This document shows, one piece after another, positions 23,216-33,550 of a stretch of 64,000 nucleotides of DNA; position 1 is the first letter of the stretch, and every line of letters starts with the position of its first letter. Below the pieces are notes generated by a model, which did no database searches, was not told the origin of the DNA, and saw only the letters and a program-made list of their open reading frames with translations. The translations under genes and the position numbers were made by a program. Origin of the DNA: Oegoconia quadripuncta. Lineage: Eukaryota; Arthropoda; Insecta; Lepidoptera; Autostichidae. Location: assembly GCA_949316235.1 (NCBI GenBank), contig OX438748.1, positions 7,257,001 to 7,321,000 on the forward strand, read 5' to 3'.

Positions 23216-23514
23216 CCGGTTTTCATGATTATAAGGCCATGCCTGCGCTCACGCTGCTTAGCGAACTCCTCGGCAAGCCGGTCGTGAATAAGACCGAGTC
23301 TATGCTCGTTCTGTTCGGGAGTTTCCTGGCGAATACGTGATTTAACGTAATCTTTCATAGCTATTAGACGTACTCGGCAAGCTTCGGGCGTCTCCTGGGA
23401 ACGCGAAATTGCGTTCCGTGAGGCTTTTTTTTCAAGCCGTAGTACCCTTTCAGTTTCGGTTCCTTTTGACCGACAGTTCTTTAAACCGGCAGCACCTTTC
23501 GTAGGCCTGCCCAT
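23197..23514 (-). CDS. small Arg/Glu-rich ORF with QETPE repeats, mobile-element derived
   Basis: An ATG at 23514-23512 gives 105 residues. The N-terminus is MGRPTKGAAGLKN. The middle is basic. Two ~24-residue repeats each start QETPE (SQETPEACRVRLIAMKDYV and QETPEQNEHRLGLIHDRL). Such ETPEQR-type repeats are known to me from the N-terminal part of arthropod Helitron-like or related transposon proteins, upstream of the catalytic domains; this is family resemblance, not proof. The frame is intact and GC-richer than its flanks but lies inside the nested composite between CGACTTCAAAAA repeats. It is most likely a remnant of an element's N-terminus. No catalytic motif is present. Confidence 0.45.
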   Translation of the reverse strand: MGRPTKGAAGLKNCRSKGTETERVLRLEKKASRNAISRSQETPEACRVRLIAMKDYVKSRIRQETPEQNEHRLGLIHDRLAEEFAKQRERRHGLIIMKTGLKILD

Positions 23515-23576
23515 ATTGGTCAATTTTAATATATTTTATTATTTTGTTATGTCTGACCAGACACTAAAAAGAATTA

Positions 23577-24151
23577 AATAAAAAAGGATTTAAAAAAAAA
23601 CGACTTCAAAAAACCCGGAAAAAATAATTTAATTAAACTACTGCAATAATAATAACTGAAAAGTATGAAATAATAAACCAGAGCAGAATGTTCTTTATAG
23701 ATAGATATACACTATTATATATATTGAGAATACAATACAATTTATATGCTATACAATAACAGTTAGGTATAATAATGAAATTAAAAATATATACAATAGG
23801 TACTTTTTGAAGTCGGTGCCTGCGTAGCCTATAAAATATACAATCTAATGAAAGTAAACAGTAATAGCTTAATTAATTGAATATTTAAATTGTATGAAAA
23901 TTCCTTTGTTAACCGACTTCAAAAAGTACCTATTGTATATATTTTTAATTTCATTATTATACCTAACTATTATTGTATAGCATATAAATTGTATTGTATT
24001 CTCATTATATATAATAGTGTATATCTATCTATAAAGAACATTCTGCTGTGGTTTATTATTTCATACTTTTCAGTTATTATTATTGCAGTAGTTTAATTAA
24101 ATTATTTTTTCCGGGTTTTTTGAAGTCGTTTTTTTTTAAATCCTTTTTTTA
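23577..24151. repeat. 240-bp nearly perfect inverted repeat
   Basis: Left arm 23577-23816 and right arm 23912-24151 are reverse complements. I count four small differences by eye: one A-run length and three substitutions. The spacer is about 95 nt. Inner ends carry CCGACTTCAAAAAGTACC; the outer parts carry CGACTTCAAAAAACCCGG. It could be a foldback DNA element or the result of a head-to-head duplication. An RNA across it would form a long, almost perfect duplex. Confidence 0.85.
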
Positions 24152-24360
24152 TAATATGCTTTCTTAATAACTTTATGTTTTATAGTATCATACAAACAAT
24201 TACCTCTCGCGGGATTCGAACCCGCAACCGTTGGTTTCGCTGACAGGGTCACTATCCACTATACCAATTGGTCGTTCAGTCAGTCGTCGTCATATGTCAT
24301 CAGATCACTGGTAACACACACTGATTAAAGACTTTCGTGTTTAAGCACTGAGGTATTTTG

Positions 24361-25069
24361 GACGAGAAGACATTACGCAGTTATATCAATTTATTATTGT
24401 ATTATAGAAATTATGTTCGTGTATAGAAAGTATGGACTGGCAAAGGTAGTTGGTTTCAGGCCTTGGCTGTAACAGATAGAATTGGGATTTGCTCTTCGAA
24501 TGAGACAATTTAGGCAGCACACTTTTCTTACTTTCCGTGAGTAATGATGTTCTGGGTTATTTATAGACCCTAGAAAGCTGTTGCCATATTCTTAATACAC
24601 ATAAATTCAAACACCAAACATGCGAGTACACCTTGACATCGAGTGACGTCATATGTCTGTAGTCTTGGAGCCGTAGAATGTTGTTTGTCTTTTTAAAACC
24701 GGACACAAAGACGGGTGTTAAAAGTTTGACCGTTTGGATGTGTGTATGTCTGTGGCACCGTAGCTTTTAAAGGGGTAAACTGAGGTTTTTATTTGAAAGC
24801 AAGTTTTCTAGCGGTAGTTCTTATCCATGTTTAATGGAAATCTTAGCTTTTAACACTATATTTTGGTTTAATCTACCTGGACGACATAATCATTTGTTCG
24901 ATAATTGTTGCTGGGGATTTTCTGAATTTTCTATTAATAGTTATATACTTATATATCCTGGTTATGCGTATTGAGCTTCGTTAGAATTAGACATAGATAT
25001 AGACATATACTTATTTGACACCACACTATAACAACAACAATTTAATATACATAAATAAATTAATTAGTA
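24361..25069. other. no gene; one decayed family R5 repeat
   Basis: 24695-24850 carries GGGTGTTAAAAGTTTGACCG, GTGTGTATGTCTGTGGCACC, GTAGCTTTTAAAGGGGTAAA and ATGTTTAATGGAAATCTTAG. This is the wording of a common lepidopteran repeat, also at 38750-38900. The rest is unremarkable. Confidence 0.5.
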
Positions 25070-25490
25070 TACATTCTTTTATTTTTATGCACAACGGGTT
25101 GATACTTGACCTCAATCACACCTGATGTTAAGTGAAGATGAGGTCGAAGGAAGCGTTCATTTCGTTATATGTTGAACTTGAAAGTTTGTTTGGCAGCAAT
25201 GAGGCATAAATGCTCTTAATGTGAATTAGTTATCGTTGCTATTGGTTTTTGTTATAAACAGTAGCTTAGCACTTGACTTGAAACACATCTAATGTTAAGT
25301 AAAGATAAAATTGAAGGACCTCACCGGGAACACTCAAGTAAATTAAGGGATTAGCTATCTTAATTCAAACAACCAGAACACAACCATGCTAGTAACGTTG
25401 CTGTTTGGTGGTAGCTAGGCACTAACCAAAACGAATGCTTTAAATGAACCCCGCTGGAAATAGAACCCGCGACCTCTTTTTGTATATCCT
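25070..25490 (-). mobile_element. SINE-C tail plus a second SINE-C copy
   Basis: 25070-25165 holds the tail (TATGCACAACGGGTTGATAC...TTAAGTGAAGATGAGGTCGA). 25255-25490 is a more decayed copy running from the tail (TAATGTTAAGTAAAGATAAA) through GCTGTTTGGTGGTAGCTAGG to the tRNA-like end (AATAGAACCCGCGACCTC). They may be two insertions, or one SINE with an internal insertion of about 90 bp. Confidence 0.55.
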
Positions 25491-25721
25491 TTATTGTTTA
25501 TATAAGATCGATAAATGGAAAAGAAAGTCCGTGAATTAATTATTTATTTAGCAATTGGTATAATATATAACAAAATACCTAAATGTTACCTAGTTACTAT
25601 ATTATATTACTCCAATAAGAGCAAATTCACCTTAATAGAGTTAGCAACACCTGCTAAATATAGAGATGCTTTTAGAGGGATTGAAATGAAAATCAAATTA
25701 ATTAAGCAATGAGGAACGAAG

Positions 25722-25786
25722 CCGGACGTCCGGGGATCGCGTGCCCTCTGACGCTTATCCGGACCATCATCGGTACGGATCCGTAC
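25722..25786. repeat. two perfect palindromes
   Basis: CCGGACGTCCGG (25722-25733) and GTACGGATCCGTAC (25773-25786) are each exactly self-complementary. They lie 39 bases apart in a GC-rich island of about 150 bp. The minus-strand ORF across it (25607-25987) shows no protein-like motif. Confidence 0.6.
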
Positions 25787-25869
25787 TGGGTAATGATCCA
25801 ATTTACAGCTCTTCAAAGCAGAGCGAGGACCAATGAAGAGTGACGTCATCGAACATAAATGTACGAATT

Positions 25870-26925
25870 TTGGTTTGTGGGTAAACTTTACAGCCAAAAT
25901 AGTGATAGTATACATTGATCTGTATAATGTGGAAAATATTTCATCAATTTTGAACAACAGATACGAGTATAGGCATAATTTGCTCAACTTCTAAAGTAAT
26001 TGTTACGTATAAGATTCGTAGAACTAGTCGTAGTATTAGCGCTACGAGGTGTGCTACGAAACAGATCAAGGCAATAACATCACCAATAATTCCATTTCTT
26101 AGAATTCAAGGCCACGAAAACTGTGTACTAAGCCGTAAATATAAATTGCCCATGTAAAGTATTTCTCTTTAGGTACTTATTTTATATTGTGTACAATAAT
26201 TTTTCTTCTTCCCTTCATACTTCAGTAGTTAAATTTTATTTGGAAAGTTAGCTACTCTTGTTTCATTATTCACAGCGTATTACACTAATCCATAGAACAT
26301 AAAACCTACCTCTTTTTTCTTGAAATTTCTTTATGATTGTTTTCAAACATACATAATTATAATGATGATAAATATAAATGTTTCTGTAAGATATTAAAAT
26401 AAAATTATTTGGTTATCTTTTATTTTCATTTGTTTTAATATTCGTTGTAGTATTTTTCATATGCACACAATTTGCTGCTAAACCCCAAATTTACTCCGTT
26501 TCCTAAACCTAATTGTTTGTACTCTGTTATATGGAAGTTTTTGGTGCAATAAAGAATATTATCGTAAAATCCTGCATATGTTTCTAGATTTTACATGAGT
26601 AAAGTTAGCGGAATTTTCCAAAGATATCTTTGAGAAGTTATTGTATACAGAAAACACGGCTTACTTAGCGCAACTCACGTGGAAAAGGGTAGCGGGCGCG
26701 ACCTGGGGCCTATGTAATGAAAGAATACCCATATATGTCACCGTCGTAATAGCCATGTGACCTGGACCAATTATGAGATTGTAATTTTCTCAATCTGTCA
26801 ATTCCTTCTACACGAAAAAAAAGTCATTAGAAACTGTCTATGTCACCTGATATAAGGTGTACTGTAGTCTGGACAGTAGTCATCACTTTATGGGTGTAAA
26901 GAGATCGCTGTCCATAATAAGAAGT
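25870..26925. other. no gene seen
   Basis: Mostly AT-rich. A GC-rich patch near 26675-26715 (GGGTAGCGGGCGCGACCTGG) has no open frame or repeat match in the window. Confidence 0.4.
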
Positions 26926-26929
26926 TCAC

Positions 26930-27265
26930 CATCAACAGCCTTAATTCCCCAGTGTTGGGGCACAGCTCCTCTCGTTGGGACAGGGTATGGGTCATAATCC
27001 ACAACGCTGGCCCAGTGCGGATTGGCGGATTTGTGTCACGCTAGGGGTTACCTATAAGTGTAACAGCCTCTGTGGTCACCGACTTCTTTTAAATAGAATC
27101 AACCCGTGACCGACTATTTACATGCCCTCCGAAGCACAGATATTAAAATGCCGCTAGTGGTCACCTATCCAAGGACTGACCGCGCTAGATATTGCTTAAC
27201 TTCTGTAATCAAAAACGACTAGCGATTGCGACTGTGCCACGAGTACAGAATGAAGTTATTAATAT
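26930..27265 (-). mobile_element. SINE-E: 5S-rRNA-like head with a SINE-D-like tail
   Basis: On the minus strand the head (27265-27105) resembles 5S rRNA: the reverse complement of GGTCACCTATCCAAGGACTG and CGCGCTAGATATTGCTTAAC corresponds to the 5S internal control region. The 3' portion (27045-26930) is the reverse complement of AACGCTGGCCCAGTGCGGAT and CAGTGTTGGGGCACAGCTCC. This is the same kind of tail that follows the tRNA head in SINE-D at 20348. The order fits the plus-strand copy at 43628-43905. Confidence 0.65.
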
Positions 27266-27599
27266 TTATTCATGTTGTACTCGTACAATATTTTCACGTA
27301 TTTATGTTGGGACAATGTATTATATCACACTCGTTTCATCCTCTCTCGTAAATATTTAATGATGGAATAATGTCTGATATCTGCAGCGTTTGTTCGACGG
27401 TATTCCCAATCATAGCTGTACACCAGGGATAGGAACTCTTTGTCGATTGTGAGTAAATATTTCAAACGTTTAAGAGTGCTTATTCCGTCCAGTGGATAAA
27501 TTTAAAATTATTGATATAAACAGCCATTTTTTTTATAATCATGAGTTCTGGATAATAGCCCCAATCAAAGCTATTTAGGTATTATTTTTAGGTAGGTAG

Positions 27600-27790
27600 G
27601 TAACTTTGAAGGTTCTCAAGTGCAGGTCGGAGCGATTTTTTAAATATTTTTTGATGATATTTTGTAGGTACGTGAAAAATATATTAACCAATGAGGGCGC
27701 CACTGGACGGATTAAGCCCTCTTTATATAATCTTGTACTGGTGAAACAGTTGTAGATGATCGAAGAAAAATGTGTTACAAGGTTTCGTTT
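27600..27790 (+). repeat. family H interspersed repeat
   Basis: TCTCAAGTGCAGGTCGGAGC, CGATTTTTTAAATATTTTTT, CCAATGAGGGCGCCACTGGA and TAAGCCCTCTTTATATAATC match the reverse complement of 57440-57680 in the same order. It is not assigned to a class. Confidence 0.5.
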
Positions 27791-27954
27791 CTTATAATAT
27801 AATATAACTTAGAGATCCATTTAAATTTACAGCTACATTTTATAAGTAAATCAGTAAAAGCAAATTGCAAACTTCCACAAGTATACTGAATAGTGAAAAA
27901 GTATACCTACATTTAAGATACAGTCGAGTAGAGCCATGTGGCTTCAACATATTT

Positions 27955-28216
27955 AAAGTATAGAACCAACTCATCTCTTCCCATAGGTGTTGTAAAAGGC
28001 GACTAAGGGACTTTCCAGCAAAAAAAAACATCTATGGACCTGTACGTTTTAATGGCGCTGGGCTCGCCCCTAATCACGTGGGCATTTCTATATATTTTAA
28101 AGGTGAAACGTAGATGTAGTTCCTATAATTAATCTTTTAATGTTTGGTACACCCAAAGGCTAATATTAGGGTAACTCTGACCACCTCACTTGGGAGAAAG
28201 GTCGTGATTTCATGAA
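27955..28216 (+). mobile_element. family G repeat
   Basis: CATAGGTGTTGTAAAAGGCG, ACTAAGGGACTTTCCAGCAA, GGCGCTGGGCTCGCCCCTAA, TCACGTGGGCATTTCTATAT and TAATGTTTGGTACACCCAAA are in family order, ending near GGTCGTGATTTCATG. The minus-strand ORF at 27840-28031 partly reads through it and is not a gene. Confidence 0.6.
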
Positions 28217-29299
28217 TATTTAATAAACACACTTTTCATACCGTACACAACCAATAAAACTTTATATTTTCATATTATAATCAATTATTATAGTTAATAA
28301 TCATTTTCCATTTAAACTTCTTATATTTTATATTGATAATTGTAGAACCTTTTTGGGATTTGTATAAATTATTTAAATTTACTAAATACAGCGATTTAAA
28401 TAAAGCTGCTAACATCAGTATTTCAATACTTATACCTACATTTATTGGGTCTTTAATCTAATCTGGAAAGTTATCAATTACACTTATCGTGTAAGGTACA
28501 GTCGTAAATCGTTCATTTCTCCTATTTCTAAGCTAATAAATATTAAATTTCGTGATAAATAAGAAACACAATCTAGAATACAAATTCACATGAAATTGAA
28601 AGTAACCACTATGGTAAAAAAAAAATATTATTATCTTTGCAATGATATAAATATGTTTTTAAATAATAGAAATAAATTGATCAATGCTGATAATTATTAC
28701 ATCGCGTAGCAAGTAATACATATGTAAAAGTGTACCTCTCACTTGAGTTGACATTTAGATAAGTCAGTTACTACCACCTCAACTATGTTTCAACATTAAC
28801 ATAAAACCGAATGTATACATACATCTACCACTAAAACATGCCCGTATAAAATTTGAAATTGATTGATCTTGCAATTTACAAATGAAAACGAAATTACGTT
28901 TAAATGAAACAAGTTCAGCCACGAAAACTTAAAGATTTAGAGATACTACAAACATAAATATAACTTTTGTTTGTTAGATATTTGTTTAAATCATATTATT
29001 AATAATCCGTATTACTTATCCATACCGACCTGGCGACTCTCTAACGAAAACAACTTCGGAAGGCTCTAATTTCGGACTCTTTCTTCTGCTAAGAATTCTT
29101 TATTTGCATAACTTTAGACGTTCCTTGCGTCCCGTACTAACTTGTGAGGTCCACCTATATACCATAAAAATAAAATAATGACGATTGGATTATATTATAA
29201 TTGACACTGCAAACTGCAAAACGAAAAGTCCGAAGTTACGCCCGTCTGAAGGTATTTTAGTTAGAGAGTAGACCCCCTGGACAGGACCAAGCGATTCCA
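28217..29299. other. AT-rich, no gene seen
   Basis: No long open frame. One less AT-rich patch near 29030-29140 (CCGACCTGGCGACTCTCTAA) has no recognisable content. Confidence 0.4.
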
Positions 29300-29520
29300 T
29301 TGAACCTGTTTTTTTTTTCGACTGTCCCAGGGAAGGAGGGTAGTATTTTTTTTATATATGTATGTGTATGAGTTACATCCTGTAGCTTAAACAGCTTGAC
29401 CGATTTTGAAATGCAAGGTGTCGTCCGATTCGTCGCGATTCCCGGAGTGGCATGGATATATTTTATGATAAAAAATCTATAACAGCGCCCGCAAAATACA
29501 AAATATGCAGTTGGTGTTTT
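29300..29520 (+). repeat. family R4 interspersed repeat
   Basis: TCCTGTAGCTTAAACAGCTT, GACCGATTTTGAAATGCAAG, GTGTCGTCCGATTCG and AGCGCCCGCAAAATACAAAA align in order with the reverse complement of 34845-35010. The wording (GTAGC.TAAAC.G.TC.ATCGATTTTGAA) is that of a common lepidopteran repeat. Class unknown. Confidence 0.55.
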
Positions 29521-30649
29521 AAATACTTAAATAGTTATTACATAATGTTTTTATTAACTTTTTAAAACATGACAACCGGTTCTTTTCAGAGCCAGTTGCC
29601 AGAAGTACAGAACCTTTTGTAAGCATCATCCGATATTTTAAATTATACCGGATGGAGTATTAACCAAAAACTGCCAAATGAAGTCAGTTCGCTGGAAATT
29701 AAATAATTACAACTGAAACGGTTTCGCGTTCTGCCTTATGTAAATTATTACCTAAATTATTCCCTCTAAATTATTCGTGAGGTATAACGGCCATTAAAGC
29801 AGACTGACTAATTGTTTAGCTTATATAACTCAGTCAGTTTTCAGCTTAATAAAACTTAATTGTATATTTATTGTGTTTCCAGGAAAACACTAATATAGAC
29901 ATGGCTGGAATTAATATAAATAAATTGGTTTGTTATATTTTCATATAAAACATTATTCAAAAAAGCGAGACTAAAGAGTGTATTCCTTAAATACACATTA
30001 CTAAATGTACTAATTTAGTTTTTACCATAGAACTCAGATGTTGTCAATTTCTTTGCCATTGATTGACCTAAATCGTTTTTAGTTTCCCAAATAATATTCA
30101 CAGTCGTCGTCGCAATCCGATTGTGTTACTTTTACATTATTTTTGTTAAAAGGAAATCCTATAATTGAAACGGCTAAAATATACGAAGCACTGAAATGAG
30201 AATGACGTTTGATATTTGACGCGAAGAAAAGGTAAACTGACTTTAAAAATAAATAATAAAATTGGAATAGGAAAACCCTCTCTCAGTGTAACTACAAATA
30301 ATCTATATATACCTATGCTAATTTCGAGAAAGGAGAAGAAAATATTTTCCTCCCCGACATTTTCGTGCCTACATTAACATCAAATCGTATAACGGGCTAC
30401 AGACCTTAAATAAAACAGTAGGTAGGTTACGCAATTATACTGCTTTATAAAAATGATATTATTCTGCGGGAAGGATCCGCGAGGGGATAATAGCAATAAC
30501 ATTAAAGAGACCGCCGAGTTTCAGGAAGAACGGTTGGATACAGTGTAATTAAAATTTCAGGAACCTTACGAGTTGTTCGAAATTCTTGGAGTGCCTCCGC
30601 TAGGGCTGACTGGCATCGAACTTACACTTCAAGTATGCAAATGTAAAAA
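29521..30649. other. no gene seen
   Basis: AT-rich sequence with no long open frame and no repeat matched within the window. Confidence 0.4.
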
Positions 30650-30835
30650 TGTCATCCAGTGCTATGTGGTTTCGGCACGTAAAAAAACATTTATAGGCTT
30701 GCACATAACGGCGATGGTCGCACGTGTGCATTTCTGTATATCTCGTAAGGTGAACCATGGACGTTGTTTCAATCATTAAACTTTCCATTGGAACACCCAA
30801 ACACTAATTTTTAGATATCTCTGACTTGGGATAAT
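30650..30835 (+). mobile_element. family G repeat with internal deletion
   Basis: GTGCTATGTGGTTTCGGCAC joins directly to GTAAAAAAACATTTATAGGC. The GGCGACTAAGGGACTTTCCA core seen in other copies is missing. It continues with ACGGCGATGGTCGCACGTGT and CATTGGAACACCCAAACACT. The two overlapping ORFs here (30573-30779 plus, 30600-30800 minus) are by-products of the repeat. Confidence 0.55.
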
Positions 30836-31074
30836 TACTATATGTAGATATAGAAATTAACGGCGTTAAAAGCTAAATGTCTTCGAAAGAAACAGAGAGC
30901 TCCCTACCAGCATATGACTAACAACCATTCGAGCAACACCAGCTTCTGAGAATAAAATAAGCGTTTACAAATCGGTTTTGGTAAAGATTTTGGTCTTTGT
31001 AAAGAAGACGTAGCGACAAAGATTGAAAAAGGTATGCTGAGATGGTTATGATGGTGATGGTTGGACACATGGAG

Positions 31075-31256
31075 AGGATGAATTTTAATTCATCCTACTA
31101 TTTTCATATATATCCTAGGCATATGTCAAATATGACCAAATATGAATAACCTCATGAGAGTGAATGAAGCAAAAAAGGTAATCGTAGCAAATGGAAGTCT
31201 GTGGTCTCAGCCTACCCTTCGGGAAACAAGCGTGACTTTATGTATGTATGTATGTT
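31075..31256 (+). mobile_element. non-LTR 3' end fragment with (TATG)n tail
   Basis: ATCGTAGCAAATGGAAGTCT, GTGGTCTCAGCCTACCCTTC and GGGAAACAAGCGTGACTTTA run into TATGTATGTATG. This is a frequent lepidopteran 3' end in which the DRSKWK..VSAYP-type codons precede the tail. A 10-bp palindromic stem (AGGATGAATT / AATTCATCCT, 31075-31096) lies just upstream. Confidence 0.5.
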
Positions 31257-31711
31257 CAGTTGTTTTGGTGCAACAAAGTCGCAGACAGATACATAGACAG
31301 GGTTCAAACTTATAATACCCCTGTTTGCGTCAGAGGTTAAAAGGATAATACAATTCTCCGATACGAATCAACACCGCCACGACCGTCGATTGAATATTAG
31401 GATCTGGTAATATCCCTAATTAGACACGCGAGGAAAGGAAATGGGTTAATTCCTCCACGTAACAGGAAAAAACGTAACAATAATATGCCGTGGAAGTAAA
31501 ATAATTACCTTCTATAGAAATAAATGGTCGTCTTCAGAACAGCTCTAGTGGAGTAATTTCAAGAAAGACCGAATTTCGGCTGTTTTGGGTAATATTTGCT
31601 TCAAAGTATTCGATCTTTTAGACCAGTTGGAAAGGCGAATTTCCGAAGTTTTGTCTTACTAAGCGAAATGTAGAACATAAGATTTAATAATTATGAGACT
31701 CTTGCTTTCTG

Positions 31712-31965
31712 TTTTACAAAACGGAGGTCGCAAGTTCGATTCCCAGCAGGGTAGACTAGATTTGATAGGTGGTAGGGAATTTTTTAATGTCCACCTGGCG
31801 AGCTACCACCATTTCATCTAAGCTCCCCGATAAGCAGCAATGTTGATGTCATTGTTGTGTTCCCACTATTTGAGATGAGATAGCGAGTCCCATAATTTAA
31901 GTTCGGTGTTCGGCCTCATCTTCAATTAAAATCAGGCGCCAACAAAAATGACAGTCGTGTTCTGT
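31712..31965 (+). mobile_element. SINE-C, decayed copy
   Basis: The tRNA-like part (AAAACGGAGGTCGCAAGTTC, GATTCCCAGCAGGGTAG) is followed by TTTTTAATGTCCACCTGGCG, AGCTACCACCATTTCATCTA and the tail CGGCCTCATCTTCAATTAAA. The order agrees with the plus-strand copy at 44398-44700. Confidence 0.6.
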
Positions 31966-32316
31966 CAGTATTGTATTGTTTGCTTATAAATTGGTAAGCG
32001 CCACTTTCTCTTCGCTAGGAGGCGGGGTGATTCTCATCCCCTTCTCCTTTATCTACTTCTGCCGCCAAGCATCAATGTCCGCATTATTGCGTAAATGGTA
32101 ATTATGTAAAAATAAATGGAAATTTCGGAACTGAATTGTCTATTGACAATAAAAATACTATGAGACTATTTCCTTTTTACCCGACTACAGCAAAGCCAAA
32201 AGGACGGTGATGTATTCAAAGCGCATCTGTATATAAAACTCAAATGTCTCAGCCGATATGGATAACAAGGTGTTACAAAATTCGTACACCTGCTGGTCCC
32301 AGAGTGTTGTAGGGTA

Positions 32317-33192
32317 TACAGGGTGTAATCGTTAAGTGTGCACAGGCGATTATTCCGTAACTATTATTGATATCAAAAGACTTTAAACTGATATCGAAAA
32401 TACCTTACCTAATGAGTAAAATGACATTAATAACTTTTTAAAAATAAAACGAGAAATATCCAAAAAAATTACATTAAACACTCCCATACATATAGCATAG
32501 CATAGATTTTAGTTTCCTTATTTTAAGTGGAATAGTATCAACTCATATTACCCTTATCATTTTATAAGTATGTATTATGATAGTGATGAATTTCAAGTAG
32601 ATACACGTGTAGGTTAATTACTTCAAATTAATAATAAACCTTGTTTCATTATCGCATTGATTTGAACTGGCTGAAAAGCAACATACTAAATAAAAACAAA
32701 AAAAAGATACTATTTATTTGGTGTTCGTTCTAAATTCAAATTCTTTATCGCGGATTCTCGTTCCCGCCAATTTATTGCGTTTTTTCAATTTGCGTCAATA
32801 CTCGTGATTGTTGTATTTATTAATTAAAAAATGGCATATTCCAATACAGAAAAAAGGGATATGTTAAAAATGTACTACAAACATGATTGTAACAATAGGG
32901 CAGCCATTATTGTCTACAGAAGAGAGTACCCAGATAGAGAAGTACTGCACAACGAGGACGTCACTTCGAACATCTGCTTTGAATAGGTACAAAATTTTGT
33001 ACTTACTAAGAAATAAAATGTATGGGAGTGTTTAATATAATTTTTTTGGATATTTCTCGTTTTATTTAAAAAAAGTTATTAATGTCATTTTACTCAATAG
33101 GTAAAGTACTTTCGATATCAGTTTAAAGTTTTTTGATATCTATAACAGTTACGGAATAATCGCCTGTGCACACTTAACGATTACACCCTGTA
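32317..33192. mobile_element. Tc1/mariner-like element with ~170-bp TIRs
   Basis: Outer ends are CAGGGTGTAATCGTTAAGTG (from 32319) and its exact reverse complement ending at 33190. Each is flanked by TA, the target duplication of the IS630/Tc1/mariner superfamily. By eye the first ~43 bp of the two ends are identical, and similarity continues for about 170 bp (32319-32490 versus 33020-33190) with a few substitutions. The 872-bp element is too short to encode a transposase; it contains only the ORF at 32831-32986. It is best read as a deletion derivative mobilised by a full-length relative elsewhere. It lies between SINE-C (31712) and SINE-B (33278) copies. Confidence 0.85.
32831..32986 (+). 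CDS. 51-residue solo helix-turn-helix (DUF4817-like) ORF
   Basis: The ATG at 32831 follows AATTAAAAA, a good insect start context. The product begins MAYSNTEKRDMLKMYYKHD and continues CNNRAAIIVYRREYPDRE, then ends FE with TAG. This matches the pattern of DUF4817-type domains (YSN.E..DM..VY......N...A...Y...FP.R), a helix-turn-helix DNA-binding domain found at the N-terminus of insect Tc1-like transposases. Only the first half of the usual ~55-residue domain is clear. The later part after about residue 40 diverges, as expected if the internal deletion of the element fused it to new sequence. The DDE/D catalytic domain is absent. It is probably a residual coding piece, though a short DNA-binding product able to recognise the element's ends is conceivable. 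Confidence 0.6.
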   Translation: MAYSNTEKRDMLKMYYKHDCNNRAAIIVYRREYPDREVLHNEDVTSNICFE

Positions 33193-33277
33193 TATAAAGA
33201 TATCATCATGTTATACCCATCACATTAATAATATAATATTAATCTCTTTATTGGCTTACTAAACGACCGACCGACTT

Positions 33278-33550
33278 GACGACCTGTTTGGTGTAGTGGT
33301 TAAAAATTCTAACTGCTATACCAAAAGGTCACGGGTTAGAATCCCGCTAGGGGCATAAGTTTGTATGATGAATACAGACGTGTGTTCCCGAGTTATGGAT
33401 GCTTTTTATTTACTTGTGTATTTATTCACTTAAATGTATTTGTGTAGTTTATCAACCATCTGGTATCCATAACACAAGCCTAGTTGCTTAGTGTGGAACT
33501 AGATGGCGCTGTGTGTATATGCAAAGATATTTATTATTTATTATTATTAT
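33278..33550 (+). mobile_element. SINE-B, full-length
   Basis: Head GACCTGTTTGGTGTAGTGG with box A. Box B region CACGGGTTAGAATCCCGC. Body TGTGTTCCCGAGTTATGGAT. Tail GTTTATCAACCATCTGGTAT and GATGGCGCTGTGTGTATATG, ending in (TTTATTA)n. This is the reference copy used to recognise split and truncated SINE-B elsewhere. Confidence 0.75.

Larger units (their letters stand above)
21907..24296 (-). mobile_element. SINE-A inserted in the non-LTR relic, itself split
   Basis: Tail half at 21907-22071 (ATAAATATTTCGAACACTTA...GGGAATAAATGTTCATATTT). Head half at 24184-24290 with box B reversed (GGATTCGAACCCGC) and box A reversed (CCACTATACCAATTGG). The halves join at the same point of SINE-A, and TATCATA is present on both sides of the break. 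This indicates one insertion event with a ~7-bp duplication, carrying the 2.1 kb that now lies between. Confidence 0.7.
21546..24360 (-). mobile_element. non-LTR retrotransposon relic split by a nested insertion
   Basis: Two parts, 21546-21906 and 24297-24360, are collinear with the unbroken relative at 12566-13022. The left part ends CCATTTTTCAGTGCTAT; the right part resumes with TCATCAGATCACTGGTAACA and CACTGATTAAAGACTTTCGT. Minus-strand codons at 21789-21568 give QRIRKWKWQWVRHIARKTN, matching the reverse-transcriptase C-terminal region. It is 5' truncated and frame-damaged. The 2.39 kb between the parts is inserted material listed separately. Confidence 0.65.

Noticed and set aside
25607..25987. 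126-codon minus-strand ORF
   Set aside because: No motif or splice support. It bridges AT-rich and GC-rich patches, and its length is within chance expectation for the window.
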